DNA from: CAYMPW01 sp964392725
Lineage (GTDB): Archaea; Thermoplasmatota; Thermoplasmata; Methanomassiliicoccales; Methanomethylophilaceae
Reading direction: 5' to 3'
DNA length: 45,948 nucleotides
Assembly: GCA_964392725.1 (NCBI GenBank)
Contig: CAYMPW010000012.1
Coordinates: forward strand, 1 to 45,948
Below are positions 8,423-16,639 of the stretch, one piece after another. Position 1 is the first letter of the stretch. Each line of letters begins with the position of its first letter. The translations under genes and the position numbers were made by a program. The notes beneath the pieces were generated by a model, which was given only the letters and a program-made list of their open reading frames with translations, was not told where the DNA came from and did no database searches.

Positions 8423-9382
8423 ATGACGAATACAGCATCCAAACTTGCAATAGCACTTGTTGTTATGCTCGTTGCCGCATCTGCAGTAAGCATATTTGCA
8501 GAGGAATCTGACGGAGCAACAAGATCCGGAGATTGTGGAGACGACCTCACATGGACATTTGATAACACTACGGGAAACCTTGTTATCACAGGATCCGGAA
8601 AAATGACAGATTTTAAAGATAAAGCTGCACCCTGGTACAGTTTCAAAGACAGTATAAAATCAATCAGTCTTCCCGAGGGTCTTACATACATCGGAACATA
8701 CGCATTCGTAGATTGTTCTGCGATTTCAGGAGAATTGAGACTCCCAACATCCATAATTGCAATAGGTGACAATGCATTCGAAGGTTGCAAAGGATTCAGC
8801 GGAAATTTGAAACTTCCAAGTAACCTTATTGAAATCGGAGATAACGCATTCGAAGGTTGCAGCGGATTCACAGGATCTCTTGTATTCGGAGATAAATTCG
8901 AAACCCTCGGAAATTCTGCATTCGCATCGTGCTCCGGATTTGACAAAGATCTTACAATCGGTAAAACACTCAAAATCGTAAGTGACAATGCATTCGAAGG
9001 TTGCAACGGATTCGAAGGAAAACTCACCGTCGGAGAAGCTGTTACGGAAATCGGAGCATATGCATTCAGCGACTGCGGAGGATTCACCGCGATCACATTC
9101 CCTTCATCGCTTTCTACAGTCGGAATCGATGCTTTTGACAGTATTGATTTTTACTCCGATGACACAACAACCAAACTCAGTGCTTCCGCAGGTAATCTCG
9201 CAGGATACACATTCACCGGAGACAGTTCAAAACTCATTCGCGGTGGAGCACCTCCCGCACCCGCTCCGATTTGGGACAATCTCGTATTGTACATCTTCAT
9301 GGCAGCACTTTTGGTAATGATTGTTTTAATCGCCGCATACTTCTTTATTTTCGTCAGAGACAGTGTCACTGGTAAAAAGTAA
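8423..9382 (+). CDS. BspA-like leucine-rich-repeat surface protein
   Basis: 319 residues from the ATG at 8423, which follows AAGGGT by a good distance; a GTG at 8366 gives a charged extension before the signal sequence and is unlikely. Residues about 5-27 form a signal sequence ending near FAEESDGA. The body holds at least five LRR_5 (BspA-type) repeats with the recurring phrase IGDNAFEGC and variants such as IGTYAFVDC and IGAYAFSDC. A Pro-rich linker (GGAPPAPAP) leads to a C-terminal membrane anchor followed by a short basic tail. The protein should therefore sit on the outer face of the cell, anchored at its C-terminus. In gut archaea and bacteria such proteins are linked to adhesion; that role is inferred. 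Confidence 0.85.
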   Translation: MTNTASKLAIALVVMLVAASAVSIFAEESDGATRSGDCGDDLTWTFDNTTGNLVITGSGKMTDFKDKAAPWYSFKDSIKSISLPEGLTYIGTYAFVDCSAISGELRLPTSIIAIGDNAFEGCKGFSGNLKLPSNLIEIGDNAFEGCSGFTGSLVFGDKFETLGNSAFASCSGFDKDLTIGKTLKIVSDNAFEGCNGFEGKLTVGEAVTEIGAYAFSDCGGFTAITFPSSLSTVGIDAFDSIDFYSDDTTTKLSASAGNLAGYTFTGDSSKLIRGGAPPAPAPIWDNLVLYIFMAALLVMIVLIAAYFFIFVRDSVTGKK

Positions 9383-9652
9383 TCAAACCAAAATGGTAAA
9401 CGCGGTTCCAACAACAACCGCAACTATCAGGAGGAGGGCAACTATTGCCCACTTCCTGTCTCTTTCTTTTATCAAATATCCCGTTGTAACAAGCACTCCC
9501 ATAAACGGAGCGCAGATTAAAACAAATAATCCTGCAAACAAAACCTTGTTGCTGAATTCAATATTGAAAAGATACAATCCCATTCCTACAACGAGAATTA
9601 AAATTCCGATATAGGTGAATATCGTAAGCACCTTGGATGTTGCGTCATACAT
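9383..9652 (-). CDS. DUF1634-type small membrane protein
   Basis: 89 residues with three hydrophobic segments and a family-like ILILVVGMGLYLF start. DUF1634 proteins are typically encoded beside TauE/SafE permeases, as here, and are presumed accessory subunits. I chose the ATG at 9652, two nt after the permease stop and about 10 nt after an AGGTGGTG element; a TTG at 9658 overlapping that stop is the alternative. The gene is tail to tail with the BspA-like gene with no bases between the two stops. Confidence 0.7.
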   Translation of the reverse strand: MYDATSKVLTIFTYIGILILVVGMGLYLFNIEFSNKVLFAGLFVLICAPFMGVLVTTGYLIKERDRKWAIVALLLIVAVVVGTAFTILV

Positions 9653-9654
9653 AT

Positions 9655-10482
9655 TCAAAGTACACCACCTGCCTGAAGGAACATTACTATTGAAATTATG
9701 ATTACCATTATTCCGAAATATTTCTTAAGTGATTTACTTTCGAAACGCTTGGAAAGATTTACTCCGATTAAAGATCCTATGAAAGAACCTACCGCAAGGA
9801 AAGCTGCAACATCAAGCAACATGTTTCCCGTAAGAAGATAAACGATTGCTCCCGAGAATGCGGTTATTCCGATCATATACGAACTTGTAGCCATTGCGGC
9901 TTTGATTGGAACATTCATTACTATGTTCATAATCGGAACTTTGATCACTCCGCCGCCAACTCCGGTAATGGATGAAATCACACCTGCCAAACTGCAGATT
10001 GCGAACCCTTTGTATTTGTTGTGAAGATTATAACCGATTTCAAAATCACGTTTCATATCCCTGTATACAAATTCGCTTTTCTCGGGTTCCGTACGGACGG
10101 TATCTCCGATATCAGGAGTTTTTGCCGTGTACATACGAACTCCGCTTATTATCATAACCAAAGCAAAAATTCCCATTATTGCCCATTCTTGTAAGTATCC
10201 CGCGATCAACGCACCGGATATCGCTCCGATAACCGTACTGATTTCAAGGAAAAGACCCACACGGATATTTGTGACTTTATTTTCAAGATAAAATTTGGTT
10301 CCACCCAAAGATGTTGCCACGATTCCCACCAAACTTGCGGCAGCGGCATCCATAGCAGATAAACCAAAGAAAAGTGTCATAATCGGGATTGTAATCAATC
10401 CCCCTCCGATTCCAAATAGAGAACCGATAGTACCTGCAAAAATTCCGACGCATAGTATTGCAATCAATGATACAGGTTCCAT
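9655..10482 (-). CDS. TauE/SafE-family anion permease
   Basis: 275 residues from the ATG at 10482. Two related halves start with the family motif: GTIGSLFGIGGGLITIPIM and, in the second half, SSITGVGGGVIKVPIM, with about eight membrane helices in total. The family exports or imports sulfur-containing anions such as sulfite, sulfoacetate or thiosulfate; the substrate is not determined. A TTG at 10554 would add a charged stretch (KNWGRFDKPRC) before the first helix and is unlikely. The DUF1634 gene follows at once. The gene is divergent from gatC. Confidence 0.82.
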   Translation of the reverse strand: MEPVSLIAILCVGIFAGTIGSLFGIGGGLITIPIMTLFFGLSAMDAAAASLVGIVATSLGGTKFYLENKVTNIRVGLFLEISTVIGAISGALIAGYLQEWAIMGIFALVMIISGVRMYTAKTPDIGDTVRTEPEKSEFVYRDMKRDFEIGYNLHNKYKGFAICSLAGVISSITGVGGGVIKVPIMNIVMNVPIKAAMATSSYMIGITAFSGAIVYLLTGNMLLDVAAFLAVGSFIGSLIGVNLSKRFESKSLKKYFGIMVIIISIVMFLQAGGVL

Positions 10483-10557
10483 ACACCCGAAATAACACCG
10501 TGGTTTATCAAATCTCCCCCAATTTTTCCCAATACTTTCTGTGCTATTAGCCAATAT

Positions 10558-10566
10558 TTAATATAA
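10558..10566 (+). promoter_or_regulatory. Box A (TATA) of the gatCAB operon
   Basis: TTTAATATA matches the archaeal box A and predicts a transcript start near 10588. The upstream ATG at 10574 would then lie outside the message, so the ATG at 10598 is the likely gatC start. Confidence 0.6.
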
Positions 10567-10597
10567 AAAAAGGATGTTTGAGAAATTGGTCTTGAAT

Positions 10598-10867
10598 ATG
10601 GAAAAAGACATTTTGGAAAAAGTAGCACATGCTGCACATTTTGCTGTCACCGAGGAAGAAGCAATCTTCTTCGCTGAAGAGCTTAGCGACTTGCTCAATG
10701 ATTTGGAAGTGCTTGACAAAGCACCCGTTGATGATTGGGCAGGCGTCACTCCGATCGAGGTCCCCGATCTCCTCAGAGATGACGAACCGAAAAACAACTA
10801 TGATGTCGTAGAAATTCTCAAAGATATGAGAACCTATGACAATTACATCAAGGGGCCGAGGTTATGA
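10598..10867 (+). CDS. gatC: Aspartyl/glutamyl-tRNA amidotransferase subunit C
   Basis: 89 residues from the ATG at 10598, close to the normal GatC length. The family pattern is visible: EKVAHAAHFAVTEEEAIFFAEELSDLL in outline, then VLDKAPVDDW and the C-terminal LRDDEP motif that wraps GatA. GatC is a small belt protein that joins GatA to GatB. An in-frame ATG at 10574 adds eight residues but falls before the predicted transcript start. The stop overlaps the gatA start by 4 nt (ATGA). Confidence 0.88.
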   Translation: MEKDILEKVAHAAHFAVTEEEAIFFAEELSDLLNDLEVLDKAPVDDWAGVTPIEVPDLLRDDEPKNNYDVVEILKDMRTYDNYIKGPRL

Positions 10868-12156
10868 TTTCTAAAATTACACCTCAAACTCTCGAAGAGG
10901 TTCAGAATCGTTACTCCATATTCAATAATTTCAATTCAGAATCTTTCGATGGAAAATTCACATTCTCCGCATCGGATGATCTTTTGATCAAAGGACTTCC
11001 GACTACATGCGGATCTGAAATGCTTGTGGATTTCGATCCCGTATACGAATCTACACCTGCATTGGATTTAATTTCCGCGGGAGGAAAACTCGTAGGTAAA
11101 ACCCGCATGGATGAATTCGCATTCGGAAACTTCGGAATTACTTCAAAATTCGGTATCGGATTGAATCCTTTCGGAAAAGACAGAATCAGCGGCGGAAACG
11201 CATCGGGATGTGCAGCCGCAATATTCGAAAACCATGTTGCATTGGGAACAAAAATCTGCGGAACATCATCATTCTGCGGAGTATACGGACTCGCTCCCAC
11301 ATTCGGACGCGTATCCAGATTCGGACTTCTCGAACAGGCAAGTTCCATGGATAAAATCGGACTTGCTGCAAAAGATCCGAAACTCCTTGCGGAATATATT
11401 CCAAAAATCTGCAGAAAGGATCCCAAAGACATTACTTCGCTTACCCAACCCGAATTTGATTTCGGAAATGAAGTAAAATCGATTGCAATCCCATCGGATG
11501 CAACCAAAGGCGTAAGTGATGCCGTATCAAAAGCATTCAACGATTCTGTAGAATTGTTAAAATCAAACGGTGTCGAAGTTAAAACAGTCGATATTCCCGA
11601 AACAGAATATGCATCCGCAGCTCACGCAATCTTTGCGTCGACGGAAGGAGCTAGCACACTTGCCAGATTTACAGGAATGAGATATGGACAACAGGACGGA
11701 GATTACACCTTGAAATTCGATGACTATTTCACCGACATCAGGACAAAATACTTCGGACCCAGAACCAAAGAAATGATCATTCTCGGAACATATGTTAAAA
11801 TCGATACGCTCAGAGACAAATACTATGTGAAATCACACATGGTAAGAAACAGTTTGATTGCAAAATACGAAAAGATTCTTTCCGAAGTAGATGCAATCGT
11901 AACACCTACCATGCCTTTTGCGGCACCTACCGTTGCTGATGCAAAGAAGATGTCAATCAACGATGATTTCGCCGCAGGACGTTTCACGGATGCTGCAGAA
12001 CTTGCAGGTCTTCCCCAACTTACCGTACCTTGTGGATACGACGGAGAAATGCCTCTCGGTATGCAGTTCATGTCCAAACGTTGGACCGATGGAATGTTGA
12101 TAAAAACAGCCGAGAAATGGGATTCTGTTTTTGATGTTAAGGAGGCGGTATTGTGA
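10864..12156 (+). CDS. gatA: GatA-like subunit with degenerate amidase catalytic site
   Basis: 430 residues, clearly GatA by place and by conserved blocks (LPTTCGSEML, VGKTRMDEFAFGN, FCGVYGLAPTFGRVSRFG, VTPTMPFAAPTV). In normal GatA this subunit hydrolyses glutamine through a Lys/cis-Ser/Ser triad. Here the Lys of the KDNI motif is Ser37 (SASDD), the GGSSGGS loop is GGNASGC so the cis-Ser is Asn112, and the nucleophile loop GSDTGGSIRxPAxFCG is shortened to GTKICGTSSFCG (residues 128-139), losing the Ser and the following Ile-Arg-x-Pro. Glutaminase activity therefore looks lost, while the scaffold is intact and the reading frame is undamaged. The gene sits between gatC (4-nt overlap) and gatB (4-nt overlap). 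It may act as a structural subunit with ammonia supplied otherwise. Confidence 0.85.
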   Translation: MISKITPQTLEEVQNRYSIFNNFNSESFDGKFTFSASDDLLIKGLPTTCGSEMLVDFDPVYESTPALDLISAGGKLVGKTRMDEFAFGNFGITSKFGIGLNPFGKDRISGGNASGCAAAIFENHVALGTKICGTSSFCGVYGLAPTFGRVSRFGLLEQASSMDKIGLAAKDPKLLAEYIPKICRKDPKDITSLTQPEFDFGNEVKSIAIPSDATKGVSDAVSKAFNDSVELLKSNGVEVKTVDIPETEYASAAHAIFASTEGASTLARFTGMRYGQQDGDYTLKFDDYFTDIRTKYFGPRTKEMIILGTYVKIDTLRDKYYVKSHMVRNSLIAKYEKILSEVDAIVTPTMPFAAPTVADAKKMSINDDFAAGRFTDAAELAGLPQLTVPCGYDGEMPLGMQFMSKRWTDGMLIKTAEKWDSVFDVKEAVL

Positions 12157-13487
12157 AGATAGGTTTAGAAATCCACGTTCAACTTCCAACAAAATCGAAA
12201 ATGTTCTGTTCCTGTTCCACGGAAGAAGCTGCACCAAACACACATGTTTGTCCCGGATGCCTTGGCATGCCCGGAACCAGACCTTCCGTAAACAAACAAG
12301 CTGTAATCTACGGAATTAAATTGGCAAAAATGCTCAACTGTACAATTCCCGAAAAATCTTGGTTCTCAAGAAAGATTTACTATTATCCCGATAACAGCAA
12401 GAGCGTTCAGATTACACAATACGAATCTCCTGTCGGAAAAGGCGGAGTTTACTATCTTAACGGAAAGAAACCCATTAGAATTACGGAAATCCACTTGGAA
12501 GAAGATCCCGGAAGTACCAAACGTACCGCGGACAACTCTTCACTTCTCGATTACAACAGATCAGGAATTCCCCTCGCGGAAATCGTTACCGAACCTGATA
12601 TAGCAAATCCTGCGGAAGCAAGAGAATTCCTTAACCAATTGGTTGCCGATATCAAACACACCTTGGAGATTGATACCGACAGCGAAAGATCCATCCGTTG
12701 CGATTGTAACATCTCAGTCGGACAGGAAAGGGTTGAAGTCAAAAACGTCACAGGTTTGAAGAATGCGGAACGTGCACTTACATTCGAACTTATCAGACAG
12801 ACCAAACTCATAAAATCCGGCGGAAAAATCGAAAGAGAAACAAGACACTTCGATGAGGCTCGCGGAGTTACTCTCCCTCTTAGGAAGAAAGAATTCGCAT
12901 CCGATTACGGATATATGGATGAGCCCGATCTCGGTATGTTCTATGCTGCGGAAATGGCAAAAGACATCAACATCAGGGAAAGTCCCATGGTTCTCACCGT
13001 AAGACTTGCAAAGGATTACGAGATTCCGGATAAATTGGCAAAACAGCTTGTTTCCACATCCATGGATTTGGCAATGCTCTTCGAAGAAATCGCCAATGCA
13101 ACAGATAGCAAAACTGCGTTGTCCATTTCAACAGGTGTTGTAAGTGCCAACTGGAAAGTTTTTGTTACCAAGGATAAGGAAACCGCACCTATCGTCGAAT
13201 CTGCGGTTAAACTCTTCAAAGGAGAAATCAACGATATCGAATGTTCGATGGCAATCAAAGCATACATGACCGATACCGACATGGAAGCTGTCAAAAACGT
13301 TTCGGGAAATCTGGAAGAACTCATCAACAAATATCTTGATGAACACCCCGAAATCGTTGAAGATGCCAAGAAGAATGAGAAAGCCGGAAACCGTGTAATA
13401 GGTTATGTCATGAAAGAAACCGGTGGAGCATATTCCTCTTCGGATATCGTTGGAACAACCAAAAAACTCTTGGAAGCAAGATTCTAA
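12153..13487 (+). CDS. gatB: Aspartyl/glutamyl-tRNA amidotransferase subunit B
   Basis: 444 residues starting at a GTG that overlaps the gatA stop (GTGA), with the strong ribosome site AAGGAGGCGG about 10 nt upstream. The cradle domain is normal: IGLEIHVQL, the zinc Cys set CSCS...CPGCLGMPG, HLEEDPGS, LLDYNRSGIPLAEIVTEPD and EVKNV. The C-terminal helical tail that holds tRNA ends in IVGTTKKLLEARF. GatB phosphorylates the misacylated Asp- or Glu-tRNA and transfers ammonia to it. In archaea with GatDE for Gln-tRNA, GatCAB makes Asn-tRNA; that assignment is inferred. A hairpin terminator follows. Confidence 0.95.
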   Translation: MKIGLEIHVQLPTKSKMFCSCSTEEAAPNTHVCPGCLGMPGTRPSVNKQAVIYGIKLAKMLNCTIPEKSWFSRKIYYYPDNSKSVQITQYESPVGKGGVYYLNGKKPIRITEIHLEEDPGSTKRTADNSSLLDYNRSGIPLAEIVTEPDIANPAEAREFLNQLVADIKHTLEIDTDSERSIRCDCNISVGQERVEVKNVTGLKNAERALTFELIRQTKLIKSGGKIERETRHFDEARGVTLPLRKKEFASDYGYMDEPDLGMFYAAEMAKDINIRESPMVLTVRLAKDYEIPDKLAKQLVSTSMDLAMLFEEIANATDSKTALSISTGVVSANWKVFVTKDKETAPIVESAVKLFKGEINDIECSMAIKAYMTDTDMEAVKNVSGNLEELINKYLDEHPEIVEDAKKNEKAGNRVIGYVMKETGGAYSSSDIVGTTKKLLEARF

Positions 13488-13493
13488 ACACAA

Positions 13494-13517
13494 ATTCTGC
13501 CCGTTACTGGGCAGAAT
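13494..13517 (+). terminator. Hairpin terminator of the gatCAB operon
   Basis: A perfect 9-bp stem ATTCTGCCC / GGGCAGAAT with a 6-nt loop (13503-13508) starts 6 nt after the gatB stop and is followed by ATTTTATTTAT. Confidence 0.75.
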
Positions 13518-13518
13518 A

Positions 13519-13530
13519 TTTTATTTATAT
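13519..13530 (+). promoter_or_regulatory. TATA element for the hydrolase-Cys fusion gene
   Basis: TTTATTTATATT lies about 25 nt before the ATG at 13547, placing the transcript start near that codon. The message would be leaderless. Confidence 0.45.
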
Positions 13531-13546
13531 TACTCAATACAAGATT

Positions 13547-15268
13547 ATGATTGAGGAATTTGTAAGTACAACTGCTGGGCGTACTGCAGTGTATCGCAAC
13601 ATAGCAGAAACAGACACAATTCCCATAATATTTTTACACGGCGGACCTGGTCATCCGAATGCAAGAAAAGTGGATGATTTCGGAAAAGATTTTCTTGTTT
13701 TGACATACGATCAAATCGGTTGCGGAAAATCAGATAGAGTTCCGCAATACGATGTAAATGTCTTGACAGAGCACCTAAAGGATGTCATTCAATCATACAA
13801 ATTCGAAGAATTTATTTTGGCCGGAGGTTCATGGGGCGCAGGATTGGCTTGTGCATACCTCGACAGATACGGCACCGATGGATTGATGGGTTTAGCATTA
13901 ACATCTCCATTTTTAGATCAGGCATTTTGTGAAGAATACGGACTTGAAAGAATATCAAAATTCAAATCCGAAGCCAATACGGAAATAAAACGTTGTTTGA
14001 ACGATAAAGAATACGGTGAAGAACTGGCACTTTTGGAAAGAGAATTTTTCTTAACCGCATACTCATACAAAGGAAGTCTTCCCTTTGCAGACTGGGGATT
14101 CGGACCACCGAATGAAGTCAATATGGAAATGTTTGGACCGTCCGAATTGAAATGTACGGGAAATCTATTGGATTTCGATGTTACCGATGTTTTAAAAACT
14201 ATAGATGTCTCGGTTTTCTTTGCTTTGGGCGACAATGATATTATTCCCGAAGAAGAAATCGAAAGATATGCTTCATTAACAAAAGAGTCGGAACTCCACA
14301 TCTACAAAGATACGGGGCATATATTCATGGGCGATGTGAAAGAACAGCATCGTAAAGATTTGCTTTCATATTTCAGAAGAATTTTAAAGTTACCGAATGC
14401 CAGCGAATATCCCTCGGAAGATTTTGATATGATCGTAGAAAGTACCGGATTCGATACAATATCTAGGCTGAATTATTTTGCATCAATAATGAATCTTCCC
14501 GAATGTTTGGATGCCGCTGAAAAACATCTTTACGGACTCGATGTTCCGGAATCTCCATATTCGGGATTGGTTTTTGCAACCGAAGCTATGAATAAAGAAC
14601 TCAGGGATTTGAAGAAACTGTTGAACAAGGCAGAAAAACCATACAACAGAGAATATTCCGAAAATGATCCGGAAAGAAAAACATGCATTACACCCAGAGG
14701 TTTTGAGTGTACCTGCTGCAGCGATATGAGAAAAATGCTCAAAGAAACCTGGACATATAATGAAAATGGAATTGTTATAATTGACAGAGGTTGTGAAAAT
14801 AACAGACCTTTTATACACACCGTAAATCTTGATTCCTGTCCATACTGTAATGCGAATATTTCAATTATTGAAAATGTTGAATGCTCGGGTTCTACAAATT
14901 TAGCTGAAAAATTGATGAACGAAAATTCTATAGAATCTTCACTTAAAGCACGTTCTATCCTTCGTAAAGAATATCAAACCGCCATGGAGAACTCCAAAGG
15001 TTACGAAATGGTAAAAGAATGCAAGAAAAGAATCCGTGATATCGAAACGGAACTTTCAAACAACATCACGGGAAAACTCACCCGTTCGAGTATTGGTTAC
15101 GAATCATTTTGTTGCAATAAATTCGCTAATAATTTCGAAGGTCTTGTTTCCACAGGATATTATGACGGATTTTATGATCTTACCGAATTGAAGAATCTTC
15201 CACCGTCTCAAATATACGCCTGTCCGTACTGTGGAGAAAGGGTGAAAAGAGTTCCGAGACACTATTGA
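13547..15268 (+). CDS. Alpha/beta hydrolase fused to a Cys-rich C-terminal region
   Basis: 573 residues. The first 285 form an alpha/beta hydrolase near proline iminopeptidases: HGGPG at 31-35 (oxyanion hole), nucleophile elbow GGSWG with Ser95, an Asp in GDND (229-231) and His258 in DTGHIF. The rest, about 290 residues, is not part of that family. It contains Cys groups CTCC (388-391), CPYC (431-434), FCCN and a final CPYCGERVKR (559-562), the look of zinc ribbons, with a charged helical stretch between. The fusion could target the hydrolase to a nucleic acid or protein, but no function can be assigned. The gene is monocistronic and converges with the acyltransferase gene, leaving 1 nt between the stops. 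Confidence 0.75.
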   Translation: MIEEFVSTTAGRTAVYRNIAETDTIPIIFLHGGPGHPNARKVDDFGKDFLVLTYDQIGCGKSDRVPQYDVNVLTEHLKDVIQSYKFEEFILAGGSWGAGLACAYLDRYGTDGLMGLALTSPFLDQAFCEEYGLERISKFKSEANTEIKRCLNDKEYGEELALLEREFFLTAYSYKGSLPFADWGFGPPNEVNMEMFGPSELKCTGNLLDFDVTDVLKTIDVSVFFALGDNDIIPEEEIERYASLTKESELHIYKDTGHIFMGDVKEQHRKDLLSYFRRILKLPNASEYPSEDFDMIVESTGFDTISRLNYFASIMNLPECLDAAEKHLYGLDVPESPYSGLVFATEAMNKELRDLKKLLNKAEKPYNREYSENDPERKTCITPRGFECTCCSDMRKMLKETWTYNENGIVIIDRGCENNRPFIHTVNLDSCPYCNANISIIENVECSGSTNLAEKLMNENSIESSLKARSILRKEYQTAMENSKGYEMVKECKKRIRDIETELSNNITGKLTRSSIGYESFCCNKFANNFEGLVSTGYYDGFYDLTELKNLPPSQIYACPYCGERVKRVPRHY

Positions 15269-15269
15269 A

Positions 15270-16553
15270 TCAATAACCCCAACCGATTGAAACCACGGGG
15301 AATTCTTTGGATATTTCATACTTGATTCCGTACGAATCCAACTGCTTGCAGAATCCTTTGATCAAATCATCATTATGAATTCCCTGGAGGGATTTCATTG
15401 TGAATATTCCGTTGGTTGTTGCCATTTCCATCATCCACGGAATTCTATGAACACCGATATGATTCTGCATGGATTCGAAATATTTTGAAAACTCTCCGAA
15501 GGAGGGTGGACGCATATAACTTACAAAAAACGTACATACACCAAGACTGTTCTTTACAACATTCTGGCACATTTCCTGTTTCTCTTTTACGGTATTCTTG
15601 GAATCGATAAATGTACGTAATTTTATTGATCCATTTACGTATGCTTTTAAAGATTCTTCTGAAAGGAAATCATCTCTTTTTTCTTTGAAATCATTAAGAA
15701 GATCCGAATCTGATTTTAAAAGATCTTCATTGGAAATCGGAATCAAAATATTCGGAAGTACGCTGTAATGCGTATTCGGATAACCGAGGAATTTCTTAAT
15801 CTGTGCGGCTATTCCGGAAATCATGATTTTTTCATCTTTGGTTCCGTCTCTTTCACGAATCTCGTCCAATGTTTTAGCCATCAACATTGTGACAAAAAGA
15901 TTTGGGTTTCCTCCAACGGATTTTGCCAAAGTTACAAATTCGGTTTCATCGAATTTCATGTAATATCCTATGCCGGGTTCTCTGTCGGGAATTACATCTC
16001 CGGGAATCTGATATATATTTTCAATATCATAAGATCTAAAACTTCCCGCATCGGCGTATGGTTCTTCGGGATACGGATCAATCCATTCATCTTCCGTGCA
16101 AACATCCCCGTTCATAAATTCCGATATAATGGAAGAATCCAACTCGGGATGAACCAATAAGAAATAATTGCAGAATACCGTACGTGCAAAGAACAACATT
16201 CCTCCGCCATCGCTTAATCCGTGGAAACAATAGAAGTAAATATCGCGGCCGTCAACATAAATCTGCCAAAGATATTCATTGGTTTCTTTACCCCACTCGG
16301 TTGCCAATTTCGTACTTACTGGGACATCTTCCCTGTTATGTATAAGAACAAAATCTTTTTCGGTAGAATCCAAACGAACCGCAAAATAAGGATAACGAAG
16401 TAACGAAATTCTTGTTGCTTCTTTTAATTTTTCCAAATCGATATCTTCGGCCAGCGTAAAACCGATGTTGAAACAATTGCCAATAGTTCTACTAGAACCA
16501 TAATAGTAAACACCACCTTGTGAGATTACTTCCCTGTCCGGATAATCGACCAT
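15270..16553 (-). CDS. Condensation-domain-like (CoA-dependent) acyltransferase
   Basis: 427 residues from the ATG at 16553 (a TTG at 16595 is the longer alternative). The active-site motif HHxxxDG of the condensation / CoA-dependent acyltransferase fold appears as FHGLSDGGG, with His111 and Asp115 in this numbering; the first His of the motif is Phe. Upstream blocks (LRYPYFAVRL) and a late motif near SYMRPPSFGEF fit free-standing members related to alcohol acetyltransferases and PapA-type enzymes. Acyl donor and acceptor are unknown. No carrier protein or synthetase gene lies nearby. A palindrome covers its predicted transcript start. Confidence 0.7.
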   Translation of the reverse strand: MVDYPDREVISQGGVYYYGSSRTIGNCFNIGFTLAEDIDLEKLKEATRISLLRYPYFAVRLDSTEKDFVLIHNREDVPVSTKLATEWGKETNEYLWQIYVDGRDIYFYCFHGLSDGGGMLFFARTVFCNYFLLVHPELDSSIISEFMNGDVCTEDEWIDPYPEEPYADAGSFRSYDIENIYQIPGDVIPDREPGIGYYMKFDETEFVTLAKSVGGNPNLFVTMLMAKTLDEIRERDGTKDEKIMISGIAAQIKKFLGYPNTHYSVLPNILIPISNEDLLKSDSDLLNDFKEKRDDFLSEESLKAYVNGSIKLRTFIDSKNTVKEKQEMCQNVVKNSLGVCTFFVSYMRPPSFGEFSKYFESMQNHIGVHRIPWMMEMATTNGIFTMKSLQGIHNDDLIKGFCKQLDSYGIKYEISKEFPVVSIGWGY

Positions 16554-16558
16554 AAAGG

Positions 16559-16575
16559 TGTATCTTCGAGATACA
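16559..16575 (-). promoter_or_regulatory. Palindrome at the acyltransferase start
   Basis: A perfect inverted repeat TGTATCT-TCG-AGATACA ends 6 nt before the ATG at 16553. It overlaps the region where the transcript should begin, as expected for a repressor operator. A related half site TGATACA occurs at about 16618-16624 beside the rarA promoter. An alternative is a small RNA hairpin in the leader. Confidence 0.45.
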
Positions 16576-16639
16576 AATAACTGTTTCGTAACCAAGATGT
16601 CAGATTATTCTTATATTTGATACACTTACTTAGACATAG

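Noticed and set aside
8374..9096. 240-residue open frame on the minus strand opposite the BspA-like gene
   Set aside because: Its repeats (NPLQPSNAL) are only the complement of the LRR repeats on the other strand.
10911..11540. 209-residue open frame opposite gatA
   Set aside because: Shadow of gatA; no family resemblance and no start signals.
13547..13830. Proline iminopeptidase as a definite call for the hydrolase fusion
   Set aside because: HGGPG and GGSWG support the fold, but the C-terminal half is foreign to that family, so substrate specificity cannot be transferred.
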